Positions 4,145 to 5,178 of a DNA stretch of 5,178 bases are shown here, in pieces. The notes below the pieces were generated by a model. The model saw only the letters and a program-made list of their open reading frames with translations, was not told the DNA's origin and did no database searches. The stretch is taken from positions 1 to 5,178 of the forward strand of contig JAATEZ010000489.1 in NCBI GenBank assembly GCA_015655485.1. Reading direction: 5' to 3'. Position 1 is the first letter of the stretch; the number at the start of each line of letters is the position of its first letter. The translations under genes and the position numbers were made by a program. The DNA comes from Lactobacillales bacterium. GTDB taxonomy: Bacteria; Bacillota; Bacilli; Lactobacillales; Vagococcaceae.

Positions 4145-5178
4145 ATCTTATTCAAAGGAACGCGAATCAGACCACAAAACAATCATTTACTCTTTCGTTT
4201 TTTGGGTGGTTCATTTAGTCTTGTCTTTTTAAGTTGCTTATTACTTTGCCACTTAAAAGTACTTCTGAACAAAAAAGCAGCATGGGTATTGAATGATTTC
4301 CTTGTTTATTGCCAAACAGAACAATTTCTTTGGAAAGTCGGATTTTCTGGATTGAGTTGCCTTGTTCTATTGGGTCTCTATTTTTGTTTTGGTAAAACCC
4401 ATTTTCAAAAGTTACAGCATCGCCAAAGTTTAGCCAGAATGATTCTCCAAAATGGGTGGTATGAAATAGATATCCGCCCGTCTCAAAGTTTCTTTAAAGA
4501 CCTCCCCTCTATGACCAAAGAACGAATCAGTGATTTTCCTAAAATGTATTACATGCTAAAAAATGGCATCCTCACTATTCGCGTGAAAATCACCATGGGA
4601 CGTTACCAAGAACAACTTTTACATTTGGAAAAGAAATTAGAAACCGGACTTTACTGTGAGTTAGTCGAGAAAACACTACAAAATACGTACGTAGAATATC
4701 GCTTATTATATGACACGATTGGGAACCGAATAACAATTGATACTGTTACTGCCGAAAATGGCTGTCTTAAATTAATGGAGTCAGTCTACTGGAACTATGA
4801 TAAATTGCCTCACATGTTGTTAGCTGGTGGTACTGGTTCTGGTAAAACTTATTTTATTCTCACCATGATTGAAGCACTCTTGCATACCAATGCCAATTTA
4901 TACATTCTTGATCCGAAAAACAGTGACCTTGCTGATCTCCAAACGGTGATGCCAAATGTTTATTCTGAAAAAAATGATATGCTCGCTTGTGTGGAAGAAT
5001 TTTACCAAGCAATGCTCGCCCGTAATGATGAGATCAAACAGCTGCCAAACTATAAAACTGGTGAAAACTATGCTTATTTTGGTTTACCTGCCAATTTTTT
5101 AATCTTTGATGAGTTTGTGGCATTTGCCGATATGTTAGGACGAGAAAGTACTGATTTAATTAGTAAACTTATACAAAT
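4145..5178 (+). CDS. tcpA: FtsK/SpoIIIE-family conjugative coupling protein (Tn916 Orf21 / TcpA-like), C-terminus beyond window
   Basis: The open frame runs from an in-frame TAA at 4124-4126 to the window edge, with 344 codons counted from 4145. Numbering from 4145, residues about 15-36 and 61-82 are two membrane helices near the N-terminus. Walker A is GGTGSGKT at 228-235. LDPKNSDLADL follows, and Walker B is FLIFDE with Asp322-Glu323. Known: these inner-membrane ATPases are VirD4-like couplers that deliver processed ICE DNA to the mating channel. From memory, Tn916 Orf21 shares FFKD, FPKMYY, LLHLEKKLE, GLYCEL, YDKLPHML and YAYFGLPA-like blocks and is about 460 residues, so roughly a quarter is missing here. 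The start is odd: the codon at the conserved first position is ATC, not ATG, with no in-frame ATG until 4439, past both helices. Either ATC is used, the start is lost, or the base is a sequencing error. Confidence 0.9.
   Translation, partial: MLFKGTRIRPQNNHLLFRFLGGSFSLVFLSCLLLCHLKVLLNKKAAWVLNDFLVYCQTEQFLWKVGFSGLSCLVLLGLYFCFGKTHFQKLQHRQSLARMILQNGWYEIDIRPSQSFFKDLPSMTKERISDFPKMYYMLKNGILTIRVKITMGRYQEQLLHLEKKLETGLYCELVEKTLQNTYVEYRLLYDTIGNRITIDTVTAENGCLKLMESVYWNYDKLPHMLLAGGTGSGKTYFILTMIEALLHTNANLYILDPKNSDLADLQTVMPNVYSEKNDMLACVEEFYQAMLARNDEIKQLPNYKTGENYAYFGLPANFLIFDEFVAFADMLGRESTDLISKLIQ

Noticed and set aside
4108..4218. 36-codon ORF with a TAATG overlap after the small ORF (frame 1)
   Set aside because: It is in a different frame from the coupling protein, overlaps its conserved N-terminus and its ribosome binding site, and shows no recognisable protein pattern. 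The overlap is probably chance.
1..5178. CRISPR array, tRNA, rRNA, insertion sequence ends or a transfer origin
   Set aside because: No regularly spaced repeats, no cloverleaf or rRNA-like sequence, and no transposase frames were seen. The Tn916-type oriT lies after the coupling protein gene, which is outside this window.

Overview
This window looks like the left part of a Tn916-family integrative and conjugative element (ICE), or a closely related conjugative module, in a low-GC Gram-positive bacterium such as Enterococcus, Listeria or Streptococcus. The sequence does not let me choose a genus. The main evidence is the gene order on the + strand: an LPXTG-anchored thioester surface protein, a DUF961 (YdcP/HelP, Tn916 Orf22/Orf23-like) protein, a small unknown protein, and an FtsK/SpoIIIE-type coupling ATPase (TcpA, Tn916 Orf21-like). 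The thioester protein carries a Cys-Gln pair, CnaB repeats and LPETG.

Layout. Positions 1-512 (minus strand) hold the N-terminal 170 codons of a SIR2-like protein with a TTG start and a good ribosome binding site. This gene is much more AT-rich than the rest and points away from the conjugation genes. Positions 513-852 are a divergent control region. On the + strand it holds, in order, a consensus -10 box, a perfect 8-bp hairpin, a strong ribosome binding site with an 18-codon leader ORF, and a hairpin plus seven T that looks like an intrinsic terminator. This is the layout of a transcription attenuator. Positions 853-3480 encode the surface protein, interrupted by one in-frame TAA at 1708-1710. 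Positions 3503-3862 encode the DUF961 protein, 3863-4108 the unknown small protein, and about 4145 to the window end the coupling protein, which is cut by the edge.

How the parts work together. The four + strand genes are closely packed and probably form one transcript from the control region. The surface protein could bind partner cells or host surfaces. The DUF961 protein is expected to help unwind and process ICE DNA. The FtsK-like ATPase is expected to bring that DNA to the mating channel. A second terminator-like hairpin at 3978-4020 lies just before the coupling-protein gene and may set its level separately.

Two apparent single-base lesions stand out: the TAA inside the adhesin, and an ATC where the coupling protein should have its ATG. 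They suggest a decaying element, sequencing errors, or unusual translation. The most interesting parts for follow-up are the attenuator leader, the SIR2-like gene at the edge, and these two lesions.
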